64,000 nucleotides of DNA from Pseudomonas taeanensis MS-3. GTDB lineage: Bacteria > Pseudomonadota > Gammaproteobacteria > Pseudomonadales > Pseudomonadaceae. Position numbers and translations under genes: made by a program. Below are positions 52,608-62,120 of this stretch, piece after piece. Numbering within the stretch: the first letter of the stretch is position 1; every line of letters starts with the position of its first letter. The notes under the pieces are model-generated. The model searched no databases, had not been told where the DNA came from, and saw nothing but the letters and a program-made list of their open reading frames with translations. The stretch is from positions 62,001 to 126,000 of the forward strand of contig NZ_AWSQ01000006.1 in the NCBI RefSeq assembly GCF_000498575.2. The letters are read 5' to 3'.

Positions 52608-53189
52608 TTACAGGCTGATCTTTGTGCCCAGCAGCGTCAGGAAGCCGGCCAACCAGATGGGATGCGCCGGCCAGGCCGGAGCGGTGACCAGATTGCCCTG
52701 GATATGCGCGTGATCCACAGCGATGTCCACATACTCGCCACCGGCCAGCCGCACTTCCGGTGCGCAGGCCGGGTAAGCGCTGCACTCGCGGCCCTCGAGC
52801 ACGCCGGCCGCCGCCAACAACTGGGCACCGTGGCACACTGCGGCAATCGGTTTATCGGCCTTGGCGAAGGCTCTGACCAGCTCCAGCACCTGATCATTCA
52901 AGCGCAGGTATTCCGGGGCACGGCCGCCGGGAATCAGCAGGCCCTGGTAATGATCGGCCCTGACCTTGGCAAAGTCGTAGTTCAGCACGAAGTTGTGCCC
53001 AGGCTTTTCGCTGTAGGTCTGGTCGCCCTCGAAGTCATGGATGGCGGTGCGCACGCTTTGCCCGGCGACTTTGTCCGGACAGACCGCATGCACGACATGG
53101 CCGACCATCTGCAGGGCCTGGAACGGCACCATCACTTCATAATCTTCGACGTAGTCGCCGACCAGCATCAAAATGTTCTTCGCAGTCAT
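52608..53189 (-). CDS. DJ-1/PfpI family protein
   Basis: Class I glutamine amidotransferase-like fold, 193 residues. The nucleophile elbow is in AAVCHGAQLL (Cys about residue 118), with the Glu of DYVEDYEV near the N-terminus. Members are deglycases, chaperones or intracellular proteases; the activity here is unresolved. A GAGG-like site precedes the ATG. Confidence 0.87.
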   Translation of the reverse strand: MTAKNILMLVGDYVEDYEVMVPFQALQMVGHVVHAVCPDKVAGQSVRTAIHDFEGDQTYSEKPGHNFVLNYDFAKVRADHYQGLLIPGGRAPEYLRLNDQVLELVRAFAKADKPIAAVCHGAQLLAAAGVLEGRECSAYPACAPEVRLAGGEYVDIAVDHAHIQGNLVTAPAWPAHPIWLAGFLTLLGTKISL

Positions 53190-53370
53190 GGAGGTCTCCT
53201 GGCAGGGTAAGGACGCGATGAGTATCTGCCGTCTTTTCGGTAGACAGGTAATAGCCTAGAACTACGTCAGGGAAATGCGTGGCCGCTACGGCCAGTTGCT
53301 TAAGCCAAGTTCGGTCGAATGAATTGCCGGGCGCCGCCGCACGCGCAACGCCGGCAGGCTGTGCAGTGGT

Positions 53371-54528
53371 TCAGTGGCGGCGATCGAGCAGGTTCACCAC
53401 CACACGATCCAACCAGCCCCACACCCGCTGCTGGGCGCGTCGCCACCAAGGACGCGCGCGCCACTGTTGCAGGCTGACTTCATCGCTGTCGGCGAAATCT
53501 TCCTGAAAGCTGGCCACTACCGCCGCGGTCAGCTGCGGGTCGAGCGCCTCCAGGTTAGCGTCCAGGTTGAAGCGCAGGTTCCAATGATCGAAGTTGCACG
53601 AACCGACGCTGACCCAGTCGTCTACCAGCACCATTTTCAAATGCAGCAGACGGGGCCGGTATTCGAAAATCTGCACCCCGGCCTTGAGCAGCTTCGGGTA
53701 ATAGCGCTCGCCGGCGAAGCGCACCGGTGGATTGTCTGTATGCCGGCCGCTCAACAGCAAACGCACCTCGACTCCACGGGCAGCGGCTTTGCGCAGTGCC
53801 CGGCGAACCTTCCAGGTCGGCAGAAAATACGGCGTAGCCAGCCAGATGCGCAGCTTCGCCCCGCGTAGTGCGCGTATCAGTGATTGCAGAATGTCGCGGT
53901 GCTGTTGGGCGTTGGCATAGGCCACCCGACCCAGCCCCTGCCCCACAGGTGGCGGCACCGGCAGGTGCTTGAGCCCCGGCGCGGGTTCAGGACGCCAGGC
54001 AAAGCGCGCCTGACAGGCCTGCCATTGGCGCTCGAACAACTGTTGCCAGTCAGCCACCAGTGGCCCGCTGATTTCCACCATGAGTTCATGCCAGGCGCTG
54101 TAGACCTGACCCGGTATCCAGAAGCCGTCGGTGGCACCGGTACCACCGACGAACGCCACCCGGCCGTCGACCAGCAACAGCTTGCGATGGTCGCGGTACA
54201 GGTTGCGCAGCCCACGGCGCCAGCGTAGCGGGTTGTACCACCGCAGCTGTACACCGGCCGCCAGCAGACGCTGCCGATCGCGCGGGTGCAGCGCCTGGCA
54301 GCCATAGTCATCGAACAGACAGCGCACCGTGACACCGCGTTGCGCCGCAGCGCAGAGCGCCTGCAACACGGCATCGGCACAGACGCCGCTTTCGACCAGA
54401 TAGAGTTCCAGCTCGACCTGCTGCTGCGCGACATCAATCGCCGCGATCATGCGCGGGAAGAACCTCGAGCCATTGCGCAATAAAGCAAAGTGATTGCCGC
54501 TACGCCAAGGAAAGATCGCCTTCGACAT
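53371..54528 (-). CDS. Cardiolipin synthase-like (ClsB-type) PLD protein
   Basis: PLD-superfamily enzyme of 385 residues with two HKD motifs: HRKLLLVD and HLKMVLVD, each followed by G(G/S)xN-like segments. ClsB-type enzymes make cardiolipin from phosphatidylglycerol and another phospholipid. It is a paralogue of the lipoprotein at 21590-22987 but lacks a signal, so the sites of action differ. The ATG at 54528 has no clear ribosome site; an upstream extension is Arg-rich and unlikely. Confidence 0.84.
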   Translation of the reverse strand: MSKAIFPWRSGNHFALLRNGSRFFPRMIAAIDVAQQQVELELYLVESGVCADAVLQALCAAAQRGVTVRCLFDDYGCQALHPRDRQRLLAAGVQLRWYNPLRWRRGLRNLYRDHRKLLLVDGRVAFVGGTGATDGFWIPGQVYSAWHELMVEISGPLVADWQQLFERQWQACQARFAWRPEPAPGLKHLPVPPPVGQGLGRVAYANAQQHRDILQSLIRALRGAKLRIWLATPYFLPTWKVRRALRKAAARGVEVRLLLSGRHTDNPPVRFAGERYYPKLLKAGVQIFEYRPRLLHLKMVLVDDWVSVGSCNFDHWNLRFNLDANLEALDPQLTAAVVASFQEDFADSDEVSLQQWRARPWWRRAQQRVWGWLDRVVVNLLDRRH

Positions 54529-54776
54529 CAGCGCGCAACAAACGCCGGCGAGGCGCCGACTGGCAACGCCGCGCAAGTAGCCAGAAACAGGGCATAAGGC
54601 CGATGCATAAGTCCTCGTGGGGCGATATCCATTCAGCCGCCACGATAGCCGCCTGAGCGATCCTTGCAAACCCTGGCCCGCACAGCGCTACTCACGCAGC
54701 GGTGATGGCCAGACCCCGGATGATTCACCCGCTGCGTAGAAGCGTCGCGCAGGAACACGAAACTCACGGGGCGCCC

Positions 54777-55115
54777 TCAAGACTCGGGTAACCGCTGCGT
54801 TTGCGGCAGCAACTGACAGCCCTGGCGCGGGCTCAGCCATTGCGCCGTCTGGCTACTGCCCAGGCCACGCGCGGTAACCCGCTTATGCGCCGGCTCATCG
54901 AAAAAGCCACTGAGCGGCAGGTATTGCTCGACGTATGCCGTGCAGTACTCGGCCGGGTTGTTCGTCACGTAGCGGCAGGAGCAGTACTCCTTGGCCGAGT
55001 AGCCCCCGATGATCCCCGGAAACGCTTGCAGGTGGCTGCGGTTCTGCCAGGCCAGGGCGGCCAGCACGAGCATGCCCAGCAGCGCGAGAGAGGTGAACGG
55101 ACGACGACGGATCAT
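54777..55115 (-). CDS. Small exported or membrane-anchored protein
   Basis: Protein of 112 residues with an N-terminal membrane or signal segment (FTSLALLGMLVLAALAW) and a Cys-rich stretch (AKEYCSCRYVTNNPAEYCTAY). Its start overlaps the serine-hydrolase stop (ATGA), so both are coupled. I recall similar partners of such hydrolases in Pseudomonas but no name. Confidence 0.7.
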   Translation of the reverse strand: MIRRRPFTSLALLGMLVLAALAWQNRSHLQAFPGIIGGYSAKEYCSCRYVTNNPAEYCTAYVEQYLPLSGFFDEPAHKRVTARGLGSSQTAQWLSPRQGCQLLPQTQRLPES

Positions 55116-56230
55116 GGCTGCACCTGTGTGGCAAAGGCGGCTTGTACCAGCTTGAGCAGCTGGTTGTGTTGGTAACTGCCGTCGCGATCATCGGCGTAGC
55201 GCACCACCACCAGCTTCTCGCTGGGCAGCACATACAGGGCTTGGCCCCAATGACCGAGGGCGGCGAAGGTGTCGGCCGGCGCATCCGCCCAGGGCTTGGC
55301 CTGGCCTGCCACGGCGACGTTCAGCCACCAGTGCCCGCCCGGTACCGCGTCGCCCGGTTTGCCAGCCTGCGGCAGGTAATTTGCGAACGCCGTGCGGTTG
55401 AATTCGACCCAGGCCTGGGGCAGCAATTGCCGCTCACCCCACCGGCCATCGCGCTGCATCAGCAATCCGACCCGCGCCAGATCACGGGCGGTCATATAGA
55501 CGTAGGACGAGCCGACGAAGGTGCCGCTGGCATCGGTTTCCCATACGGCCGAGGTGATGCCGAGCGGCTCGAACAGCGCACTCCAGGGATAACTCGGGTA
55601 GGCCGCGGCGCCGACCATGCCTTTCAACGCGGCAGACAGAACATTGCTGTCACCGCTGGAATAGCGAAACCGCGCGCCCGGTTCGGCATCGGCCGAGTGC
55701 TCCGCGGCAAAAGCCGCCATATCGCTGCGGCCACGGGTGTAGAGCATGGCCACCACCGACGACTTAAGCGGTGCGTATTCGTAATCTTCCTGCCAGTCCA
55801 GCCCCGAGGCCCAATTGAGCAGGTGGCCGACTTTGACCCCCGGGTGTGCGGCGAATGCCGGGTAATACTGGGCCACCGGCGCATCGAGCCGGAAGCGCCC
55901 CTGGCCGTAGGCCACGCCGAGGGTGGTGGCGAGCAGGCTCTTGCTCACAGACCAGGTCAGGTGAGCCGTCTCGGCCGTAGTCGGCCTGGCATAGCGCTCG
56001 TAGATCACTTGACCGTCGCGGATCACCAGCAAGGCATCGGTGCGCACGCCCGTGCGGCTGGCATCGTCACGCGCGGGGAAGGCGTAGGCTTCCAACGTGG
56101 CGAGTGCGGCGCTCTGCGTGACAGGTACCTGCGACCACTGCTGCGCGGGCCAGTTTTCCGCCTGAGCCATGGCGCAACCCAGCGCCAAACCAAGCGCCAG
56201 ACTCAGCCGACGCATAACGGGAATGGACAT
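55112..56230 (-). CDS. Serine hydrolase (beta-lactamase class C-like)
   Basis: Periplasmic serine hydrolase of 372 residues with a signal peptide (RRLSLALGLALGCAMAQA). The SxxK motif is SVSK (about residues 94-97) and the Tyr site is YSSGDSN. This fold covers esterases, peptidases and beta-lactamases; no resistance role can be inferred. It is the first gene of a two-gene unit with the Cys-rich exported protein. Confidence 0.85.
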   Translation of the reverse strand: MSIPVMRRLSLALGLALGCAMAQAENWPAQQWSQVPVTQSAALATLEAYAFPARDDASRTGVRTDALLVIRDGQVIYERYARPTTAETAHLTWSVSKSLLATTLGVAYGQGRFRLDAPVAQYYPAFAAHPGVKVGHLLNWASGLDWQEDYEYAPLKSSVVAMLYTRGRSDMAAFAAEHSADAEPGARFRYSSGDSNVLSAALKGMVGAAAYPSYPWSALFEPLGITSAVWETDASGTFVGSSYVYMTARDLARVGLLMQRDGRWGERQLLPQAWVEFNRTAFANYLPQAGKPGDAVPGGHWWLNVAVAGQAKPWADAPADTFAALGHWGQALYVLPSEKLVVVRYADDRDGSYQHNQLLKLVQAAFATQVQP

Positions 56231-56409
56231 AAAAACGCCTCTAGCCGTGGAAAGTGCCGCACCCTAGCACGCCGCCCATGACGTTCAACAGCGGCGCACA
56301 CCTCAGCTGTTTCAGCGTGTGCGGATAACCTCGGGTTGGCATCACGTGGGCAGGGCGCCTACTGATCTGGATCAACCCCGCACAGAAGCTACAGATAGAC
56401 GCAAACCTG

Positions 56410-57300
56410 CTAGGGCGTCAGCCCCAGCGTCGCGTCGGCTTTGGCCAAGCGCTTGTTGCGCGCCACGCCGCCAATCGACAACAGCCCTTTGTCCCGCCGC
56501 CAGAGCGCCGCCCAAACCTCCGGCCCGCTATCGAGCGCCGCGTCCAACTCGCTGTTCAGCGCCGTGAACTGGGCGAACAGCCCGGCCAGCAGCACATGGG
56601 TCTCGGGGCCGCTGGCGCTCAGCCGACTGACCTCTGCGCAGCCCGCCAGTAGGCCGAGCAGGCGCAGTTGCAGCGCTTGGGGCCAGGCGAATTCCTGGCC
56701 CAGCGCCGATAACCAGGCGCTGAGCGCAGTCAGCACGTGCAGGTCTTCGATGCTGCGGAACGGTTTCACGTAGTCATCCCAGCCATCACCAGCCAGACGC
56801 TCGCAGTGGGCATCGGCCAGGTGCAGGCGGGCATGACCGATATCCGGCATCAGGGGTAATGCCGGCAACGTCTCGATACGCACGCCTGGCGCACCGGCGC
56901 GCACCACGCCCAGCGCCAAGCGCGGCGCCTGCTCGACGGCCTCTTCGCGGGCTGCCACCAGCAACCAGTCGGCAGCTTCGGCGGCGGTGACATAGTCCTT
57001 GTGCCCGCTCAGCGTCAGGCCACTCAGGCGGGTACTCATGTCCGCCGGGCGCACGCTCTTGTTTTCGGTCACGCACAGCGCGCCCAGCGACCAGGGCGCC
57101 GATGGCCAGAGCACGCGCAAGGCGCCCTGATACCCGGCGAGAAACGCCAGCCCCGGGGTCGCCGCCAGGCGCCCGCCGAGCAAGGCCAGCTCGAACGGCG
57201 GCGGGCTGCCCAGACGCTCGAGCAACATCGCATACCACTCATCCAGGCTGGCAGCGACGGGCAGGCGGTCGCGGGTTTGCAGCAGGCGATGCCAGGGCAT
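56410..57300 (-). CDS. Acyl-CoA dehydrogenase-like protein (short)
   Basis: Protein of 296 residues with the middle FAD-linked fold of acyl-CoA dehydrogenases (PWSLGALCVTENK, LSGHKDYVTAAEAADWLLV, C-terminal helical part). It is shorter than standard ACADs, and the usual catalytic Glu and full flavin site cannot be confirmed, so activity is uncertain. It is divergent from olsB with 150 nt between. From memory, this linkage to olsBA occurs in other Pseudomonas. Confidence 0.72.
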   Translation of the reverse strand: MPWHRLLQTRDRLPVAASLDEWYAMLLERLGSPPPFELALLGGRLAATPGLAFLAGYQGALRVLWPSAPWSLGALCVTENKSVRPADMSTRLSGLTLSGHKDYVTAAEAADWLLVAAREEAVEQAPRLALGVVRAGAPGVRIETLPALPLMPDIGHARLHLADAHCERLAGDGWDDYVKPFRSIEDLHVLTALSAWLSALGQEFAWPQALQLRLLGLLAGCAEVSRLSASGPETHVLLAGLFAQFTALNSELDAALDSGPEVWAALWRRDKGLLSIGGVARNKRLAKADATLGLTP

Positions 57301-57333
57301 AGCAGATTCCTCAACTGATTTTTGTGTGAGCCG

Positions 57334-57362
57334 CTGTCATACAAGTATCACCAAATCTTCAC
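57334..57362 (+). promoter_or_regulatory. Pho-box-like array upstream of olsB
   Basis: Three 7-bp repeats at 11-bp spacing: CTGTCAT (57334-57340, full match to consensus CTGTCAT), GTATCAC (57345-57351, 5 of 7 against CTGTCAC) and TCTTCAC (57356-57362, 4 of 7). This arrangement is that of a PhoB site. It is 89 nt upstream of olsB, which in P. aeruginosa is induced by phosphate starvation (established knowledge from memory). Confidence 0.6.
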
Positions 57363-57450
57363 AGTCGTGACACCGGGTCTACCTAGCCTGAGCTTGCCCA
57401 ACAAGATCGACCGGCCGCAAGGCAAAACGCCGGCAAACGGAGATTAAGGT

Positions 57451-58209
57451 ATGACCCAGATCACCCTCACCCGCGCCAGCAAAGTCGCTCCACGTCGCCT
57501 GCAAGCCGAGCGCCTGGTTGGCCCCGAGGCTTTGCGTGAAGCCCAGGCGCTGCGTTACCGCGTGTTCAGCGCCGAATTCGACGCCAGGCTTAAAGGTGCC
57601 GAGCTCGGTCTGGATGTGGATGACTACGACATTCATTGCGGACACATCGGCGTACGCGACCTGAACAGCGGTGAACTGGTCGCCACCACCCGTTTGCTCG
57701 ACCATCAGGCCGCCGCCGGCCTGGGTCGCTTCTACAGCGAAGAAGAATTCAGCCTGCATGGCCTGGCGCACCTCGAAGGCCCGGTGCTGGAGATTGGCCG
57801 AACCTGTGTCGATCCCGCCTACCGCAACGGCGCCACCATCGCAGTACTGTGGGGCGAGCTGGCCGAAGTGCTAAACCAGGGCAGCTACCGCTACCTGATG
57901 GGCTGCGCCAGCATCCCCATGCAGGACGGCGGCATCCAGGCCCAGGCGATCATGCAGCGCCTGCGGGAGCGCTACCTGTGCACCGAACACCTGCGCGCCG
58001 AACCGAAATGCCCTCTGCCCGCCCTAGACCTGCCGGGTAACGTGATCGCCGAGATGCCGCCCCTGCTCAAGGCCTACATGCGCCTGGGCGCGAAGATCTG
58101 CGGCGAGCCGTGCTGGGACCCGGACTTCCAGGTCGCCGACGTGTTCATCCTGCTCAAGCGCGATGAACTCTGCCCGCGCTACGCTCGCCACTTCAAGGCG
58201 GCAGTCTGA
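57451..58209 (+). CDS. olsB: L-ornithine N-alpha-acyltransferase OlsB
   Basis: First enzyme of ornithine-lipid synthesis: moves a 3-hydroxyacyl group from acyl-ACP to ornithine. The 252-residue protein shows family blocks (LRYRVFSAEFDARLKGAE, GPVLEIGRTCVDPAYRNG, LMGCASIPMQDGG) of the GNAT-like OlsB group. olsA follows 72 nt downstream. Ornithine lipids replace phospholipids under phosphate limitation, consistent with the upstream Pho-box-like array. Confidence 0.93.
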   Translation: MTQITLTRASKVAPRRLQAERLVGPEALREAQALRYRVFSAEFDARLKGAELGLDVDDYDIHCGHIGVRDLNSGELVATTRLLDHQAAAGLGRFYSEEEFSLHGLAHLEGPVLEIGRTCVDPAYRNGATIAVLWGELAEVLNQGSYRYLMGCASIPMQDGGIQAQAIMQRLRERYLCTEHLRAEPKCPLPALDLPGNVIAEMPPLLKAYMRLGAKICGEPCWDPDFQVADVFILLKRDELCPRYARHFKAAV

Positions 58210-58281
58210 TCCTGGTTGCATGCAGCGCCGGCACTGTGTAAACAGTGCCGGCATTTGTGCCCGTCCGATTGGGAATGCTCG

Positions 58282-59052
58282 ATGAAAACCCTGCGTCTGT
58301 ACCTGCGCCTACTGCGCCTGTTGGCCGTGATCGGCCTGGGCACCCTGCTGGCCGGTACGGTGAGCCTGCTGGAAAAACTCCTGCGGCATGAGTTACTGGC
58401 CCTGCGTCAACGCATCAGCCGCTGGTTTCTCGCCCGCCTCGCCGCCGCCCTGCCGTTTCGCCTCAGGGTACGCGGCGAGCTGCCACAGACGCCGATGCTG
58501 TGGCTCAGCAACCATGTGTCCTGGACCGATATTCCGCTGCTCGGCATGCTCACCCCGCTGTCGTTTCTGTCGAAAGCCGAGGTGCGTCGCTGGCCCGTGG
58601 CCGGCTGGCTGGCGCAGCAGGCCGGCACCCTGTTTATCCAGCGCGGCGCAGGCGACAGCGGCCTGCTCAACCAGCAACTGGGCCATCACTTGCAGCAAGG
58701 TCGGCACCTGTTGATCTTCCCCGAAGGCACTACCACCGATGGCCAGGCCCTGCGCACCTTCCACGGCCGTTTGCTGAGCAGCGCGATTGACAGCGGGGTG
58801 GCCGTGCAGCCGGTGGCGATTCGTTACCTGCGTGACGGTGAGCCGTGCAGGGTCGCGCCCTTCATCGGCGACGATGACATGCTCTCGCACCTGCTGCGCC
58901 TGCTCGCCAGCGAGGTGGCCGAGGTGCAGATCCAACTGCTACCACCGATCGCCAGCGCCGCGCTGAATCGCAACGCATTGGCACGGCGCGCCCAAGCTGC
59001 GGTCGCCAGCGCACTCTACGGGGACGCCACACCGCTCGACCAGGCGGCGTGA
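58282..59052 (+). CDS. olsA: Lyso-ornithine lipid O-acyltransferase OlsA
   Basis: Second enzyme of ornithine-lipid synthesis: O-acylates lyso-ornithine lipid. 256 residues with the acyltransferase box NHVSWTD (HxxxxD), the pocket FPEGTTTDG and an N-terminal membrane helix (LLRLLAVIGLGTLLAG). The ATG at 58282 is used; an upstream in-frame region is Cys-rich and not family-like. Partner of olsB; same pathway at the inner membrane. Confidence 0.92.
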   Translation: MKTLRLYLRLLRLLAVIGLGTLLAGTVSLLEKLLRHELLALRQRISRWFLARLAAALPFRLRVRGELPQTPMLWLSNHVSWTDIPLLGMLTPLSFLSKAEVRRWPVAGWLAQQAGTLFIQRGAGDSGLLNQQLGHHLQQGRHLLIFPEGTTTDGQALRTFHGRLLSSAIDSGVAVQPVAIRYLRDGEPCRVAPFIGDDDMLSHLLRLLASEVAEVQIQLLPPIASAALNRNALARRAQAAVASALYGDATPLDQAA

Positions 59053-59364
59053 ATCAGGCCAGCGCTCGGCGACTGTTCCGCTAGGCCCGCGGCTGCGCTT
59101 GCTCATCGAGCGGAGCCAGCACCCACTGAACCTGCTCGACGACGCATGCCAGCGGCGAGGTCCAGTCCCCCCAGCCTGTCGCTGAAGCAGATGCGCCGCG
59201 CGTGGGAAAGCTCAGGCCCCAGCAGCTTGATCATCGCCCTCGTCTCGCCGCCTGTTCCATGCCAAGCATTGAACCGCAGGCAAGCCTCCTGACGTTGATG
59301 CAGGTCAGGCCGCGCACGGTGGATCGCGCTACTGTAGCAACACCAGAATGCTGGAGGCGCTTGT
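59053..59364. other. Intergenic region
   Basis: No gene is supported. A reverse-strand open frame overlaps the ATPase gene and lacks a ribosome site. The region must hold the ATPase promoter. Confidence 0.45.
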
Positions 59365-62088
59365 ATGGACCCGCGACACGCGGCCCCTGCGGAGACGGCA
59401 TGGCACGCGCTCGAAGCGCAGCAGGCCATCGAGCTGCTGCACAGCAAGCACGGCGGCCTCGACGAACCAGAAGCCGCCGCCCGCCTGCAACAGTACGGCG
59501 CCAACCGCCTGCCCCCTGCCAAAAATCGCAGCCCGCTGCGGCGTCTGCTGCAGCAATTTCACAACGTGCTGCTGTACATGATGCTCGCCGCGTCCGGGGT
59601 CACCGCCCTGCTCGAGCACTGGGTGGATACCGGAGTCATTCTCGCGGTGGTGCTGATCAATGCACTGATCGGCTTCATTCAGGAAGGCAAGGCGGAGCAT
59701 GCCCTGGAAGCAATCCGCGATTTGCTGTCGTTACACGCCATGGTGCTGCGTGATGGCGAGCGCCGGGAAATACCGGCCGAACAGCTGGTGCCCGGCGATC
59801 TCGTCATGCTCGCGTCTGGCGATAAGGTCCCGGCCGACCTGCGCCTGCTCAGGGTGAAGAACTTCAACGTCGAGGAAGCGGCGCTGACCGGCGAATCGCT
59901 GCCGGTGGAAAAAACCATCGCCCACAGCACAGTCGATGCGCTACTCGGCGACCGCCGCTGCATGGCCTATTCCGGCACGCTGGTGAGCAGCGGTCAGGCC
60001 CTCGGGCTGGTGGTGGCCACCGGCAGCGCCACCGAACTGGGACACATCGGCAGCCTGCTGCAACGGGTGCAGACGCTGTCCACCCCGCTGCTACGGCAGA
60101 TTGGTGGTTTCAGCCGCTGGTTGACCTTGGCCCTGTTGATATTCGCCCTCGTCACCTTCGCCCTCGGCACACTCTGGCGCGGCCAGGATGCCGGCGAGAT
60201 GTTCATGCTGGTGGTGGCACTGACCGTCGCGGCGATTCCCGAGGGCCTACCGGCAATCATGACGGTGATCCTCGCCCTCGGCGTGCAACGCATGGCCCGA
60301 CAGAATGCCATCGTGCGCCGCCTGCCTGCGGTGGAAACCCTCGGTTCGGTGACCCTGATCTGCTCGGACAAGACCGGCACCCTGACGCGCAACGAAATGA
60401 CCGTGCAACGGCTGATCAGCGCGCAGCGAATCGTCGATGTCGGCGGCGTCGGCTACGCCCCCGAGGGCGGCTTTCATGTAGATGGCAGCGCCGTGGCAGC
60501 GGATCAAGCCTTGCTGGAGGTCGGCCGTGCGGCCCTGTTGTGCAACGACGCGCGCCTGCAGCAGGACGCCGACGGCCACTGGCTGTTGCACGGCGACCCG
60601 ACCGAAGGCGCGCTGTGCACCCTGGCCCTGAAGTGCGGTCTCGATCCGTTGGCCGAACAGACGAAGTTGCCGCGCAGCGACGCCATTCCCTTCGAGTCGG
60701 AGCATCGCTTCATGGCCACCCTGCACCACGACCATCGTGGTCACGGGGTGATCTACCTCAAGGGTGCGCCCGAGCGATTGCTGGAGATGTGCAGCCGGCA
60801 ACGCGGCGCAGCCGGTGACCAGCCACTGAACCCGGACTTCTGGCGGCGTCAGGCCACTGACCTGGCCGCCCACGGCCTGCGCCTACTGGCCATCGCCACA
60901 CGCACGGCCGATGCCGAGCAACGCAGCCTGAGCTTCGCCGACGTCGAGCACGGTTTCACCCTGCTGGCCCTGTTCGGCATCATCGATCCGCCACGCGAAG
61001 AGGCCATCACGGCAGTGGCCGAGTGCCGGCGCGCCGGAATCACGGTGAAGATGATCACCGGCGACCACGTCGAAACTGCACGCGCCATAGGGGCGCAATT
61101 GGGTATCGGCATCGATCGGCCGGCCCTGACTGGCGCCGAAATCGAGCTGCTCGACGAACGCCGAATGCGCGAGGTCCTGCCGAACGTCGAAGTCTTCGCC
61201 CGTGCCAGCCCGGAACACAAGCTGCGTCTGGTGCAGGCCATGCAGGCCAGCGGCGAGGTGGTGGCGATGACCGGCGACGGGGTCAACGATGCGCCGGCGC
61301 TCAAGCGTGCGGATGTCGGCGTGGCCATGGGCCGCAAGGGCACCGAGGCGGCCAAGGAAGCAGCGGAGGTGGTACTCACCGACGACAATTTCGCCACCAT
61401 CGCCGGGGCCGTGCGCGAAGGACGAGCGATCTACGACAACCTGAAGAAATTCATCCTGTTCGTGCTGCCGACCAATGGCGGCGAGGCCTTGATCGTAATC
61501 GCCGCCATCCTGTTCCAGCTGACCCTGCCGTTGACCCCGGCGCAGGTACTGTGGATCAACATGGTCACCTCCATCACCCTCGGCCTGGCGCTGGCTTTCG
61601 AACCCTCCGAGCAAGGGCTGATGAGCCGCCCGCCGCGCGCCCCGGGCGAAGCGCTGCTCTCAGGCTTTTTCATCTGGCGCGTGCTGCTGGTCTCGCTGCT
61701 GATGATGGCCGCCGCCCTCGGCCTGTTCCTCTGGGAGTTGCAGCGCGGCACCCCGCTGGAAAGCGCGCGGACCATGGCAGTCAATACCGTGGTGATGTGC
61801 GAGATGTTCTACCTGTTCAGCAGCCGCCATATCTTCGCCTCGGTCCTCAGTCGCGAGGGCTTGCTGGGTAATCCCATGGTGTTGCTGGCCATCGCCGCCT
61901 GTTTCGCGCTGCAACTGCTGTACACCTATGCGCCACCACTGCAGCAGCTATTTGGCTCCACCGCGCTGGCGGCGTACGAGTGGCTGCGGGTGCTGCTGGC
62001 TGGAGTGTTGTTGTTCAGCGTGGCAGAACTGGAGAAGGCGCTGATCCGCCGTTTCCGCTTGCACCCTCAAGCCGTGGACCGGCATTAG
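59365..62088 (+). CDS. P-type cation ATPase (P2-like, Ca2+-type)
   Basis: ATP-driven cation pump of 907 residues. Cation_ATPase_N domain (EALQ-type start, LLHSKHGGLDEPEAAARLQQYG), actuator motif TGES (LTGESLPVEK), phosphorylated Asp335 in CSDKTGTLTRNE, and hinge GDGVNDAPALK. The metal-binding helix reads IPEGLPA, as in Ca2+-type P2 pumps; the ion cannot be fixed from sequence. About ten membrane helices. Isolated from neighbours by strand or spacing. Confidence 0.92.
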   Translation: MDPRHAAPAETAWHALEAQQAIELLHSKHGGLDEPEAAARLQQYGANRLPPAKNRSPLRRLLQQFHNVLLYMMLAASGVTALLEHWVDTGVILAVVLINALIGFIQEGKAEHALEAIRDLLSLHAMVLRDGERREIPAEQLVPGDLVMLASGDKVPADLRLLRVKNFNVEEAALTGESLPVEKTIAHSTVDALLGDRRCMAYSGTLVSSGQALGLVVATGSATELGHIGSLLQRVQTLSTPLLRQIGGFSRWLTLALLIFALVTFALGTLWRGQDAGEMFMLVVALTVAAIPEGLPAIMTVILALGVQRMARQNAIVRRLPAVETLGSVTLICSDKTGTLTRNEMTVQRLISAQRIVDVGGVGYAPEGGFHVDGSAVAADQALLEVGRAALLCNDARLQQDADGHWLLHGDPTEGALCTLALKCGLDPLAEQTKLPRSDAIPFESEHRFMATLHHDHRGHGVIYLKGAPERLLEMCSRQRGAAGDQPLNPDFWRRQATDLAAHGLRLLAIATRTADAEQRSLSFADVEHGFTLLALFGIIDPPREEAITAVAECRRAGITVKMITGDHVETARAIGAQLGIGIDRPALTGAEIELLDERRMREVLPNVEVFARASPEHKLRLVQAMQASGEVVAMTGDGVNDAPALKRADVGVAMGRKGTEAAKEAAEVVLTDDNFATIAGAVREGRAIYDNLKKFILFVLPTNGGEALIVIAAILFQLTLPLTPAQVLWINMVTSITLGLALAFEPSEQGLMSRPPRAPGEALLSGFFIWRVLLVSLLMMAAALGLFLWELQRGTPLESARTMAVNTVVMCEMFYLFSSRHIFASVLSREGLLGNPMVLLAIAACFALQLLYTYAPPLQQLFGSTALAAYEWLRVLLAGVLLFSVAELEKALIRRFRLHPQAVDRH

Positions 62089-62120
62089 GATAGACGTCTT
62101 GCGTGCGTCCCCCCTACCTC

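Noticed and set aside
55142..56281. Long open frame (379 codons) on the forward strand
   Set aside because: Antisense to the serine-hydrolase gene, Arg/Gly/His-rich, no family motifs.
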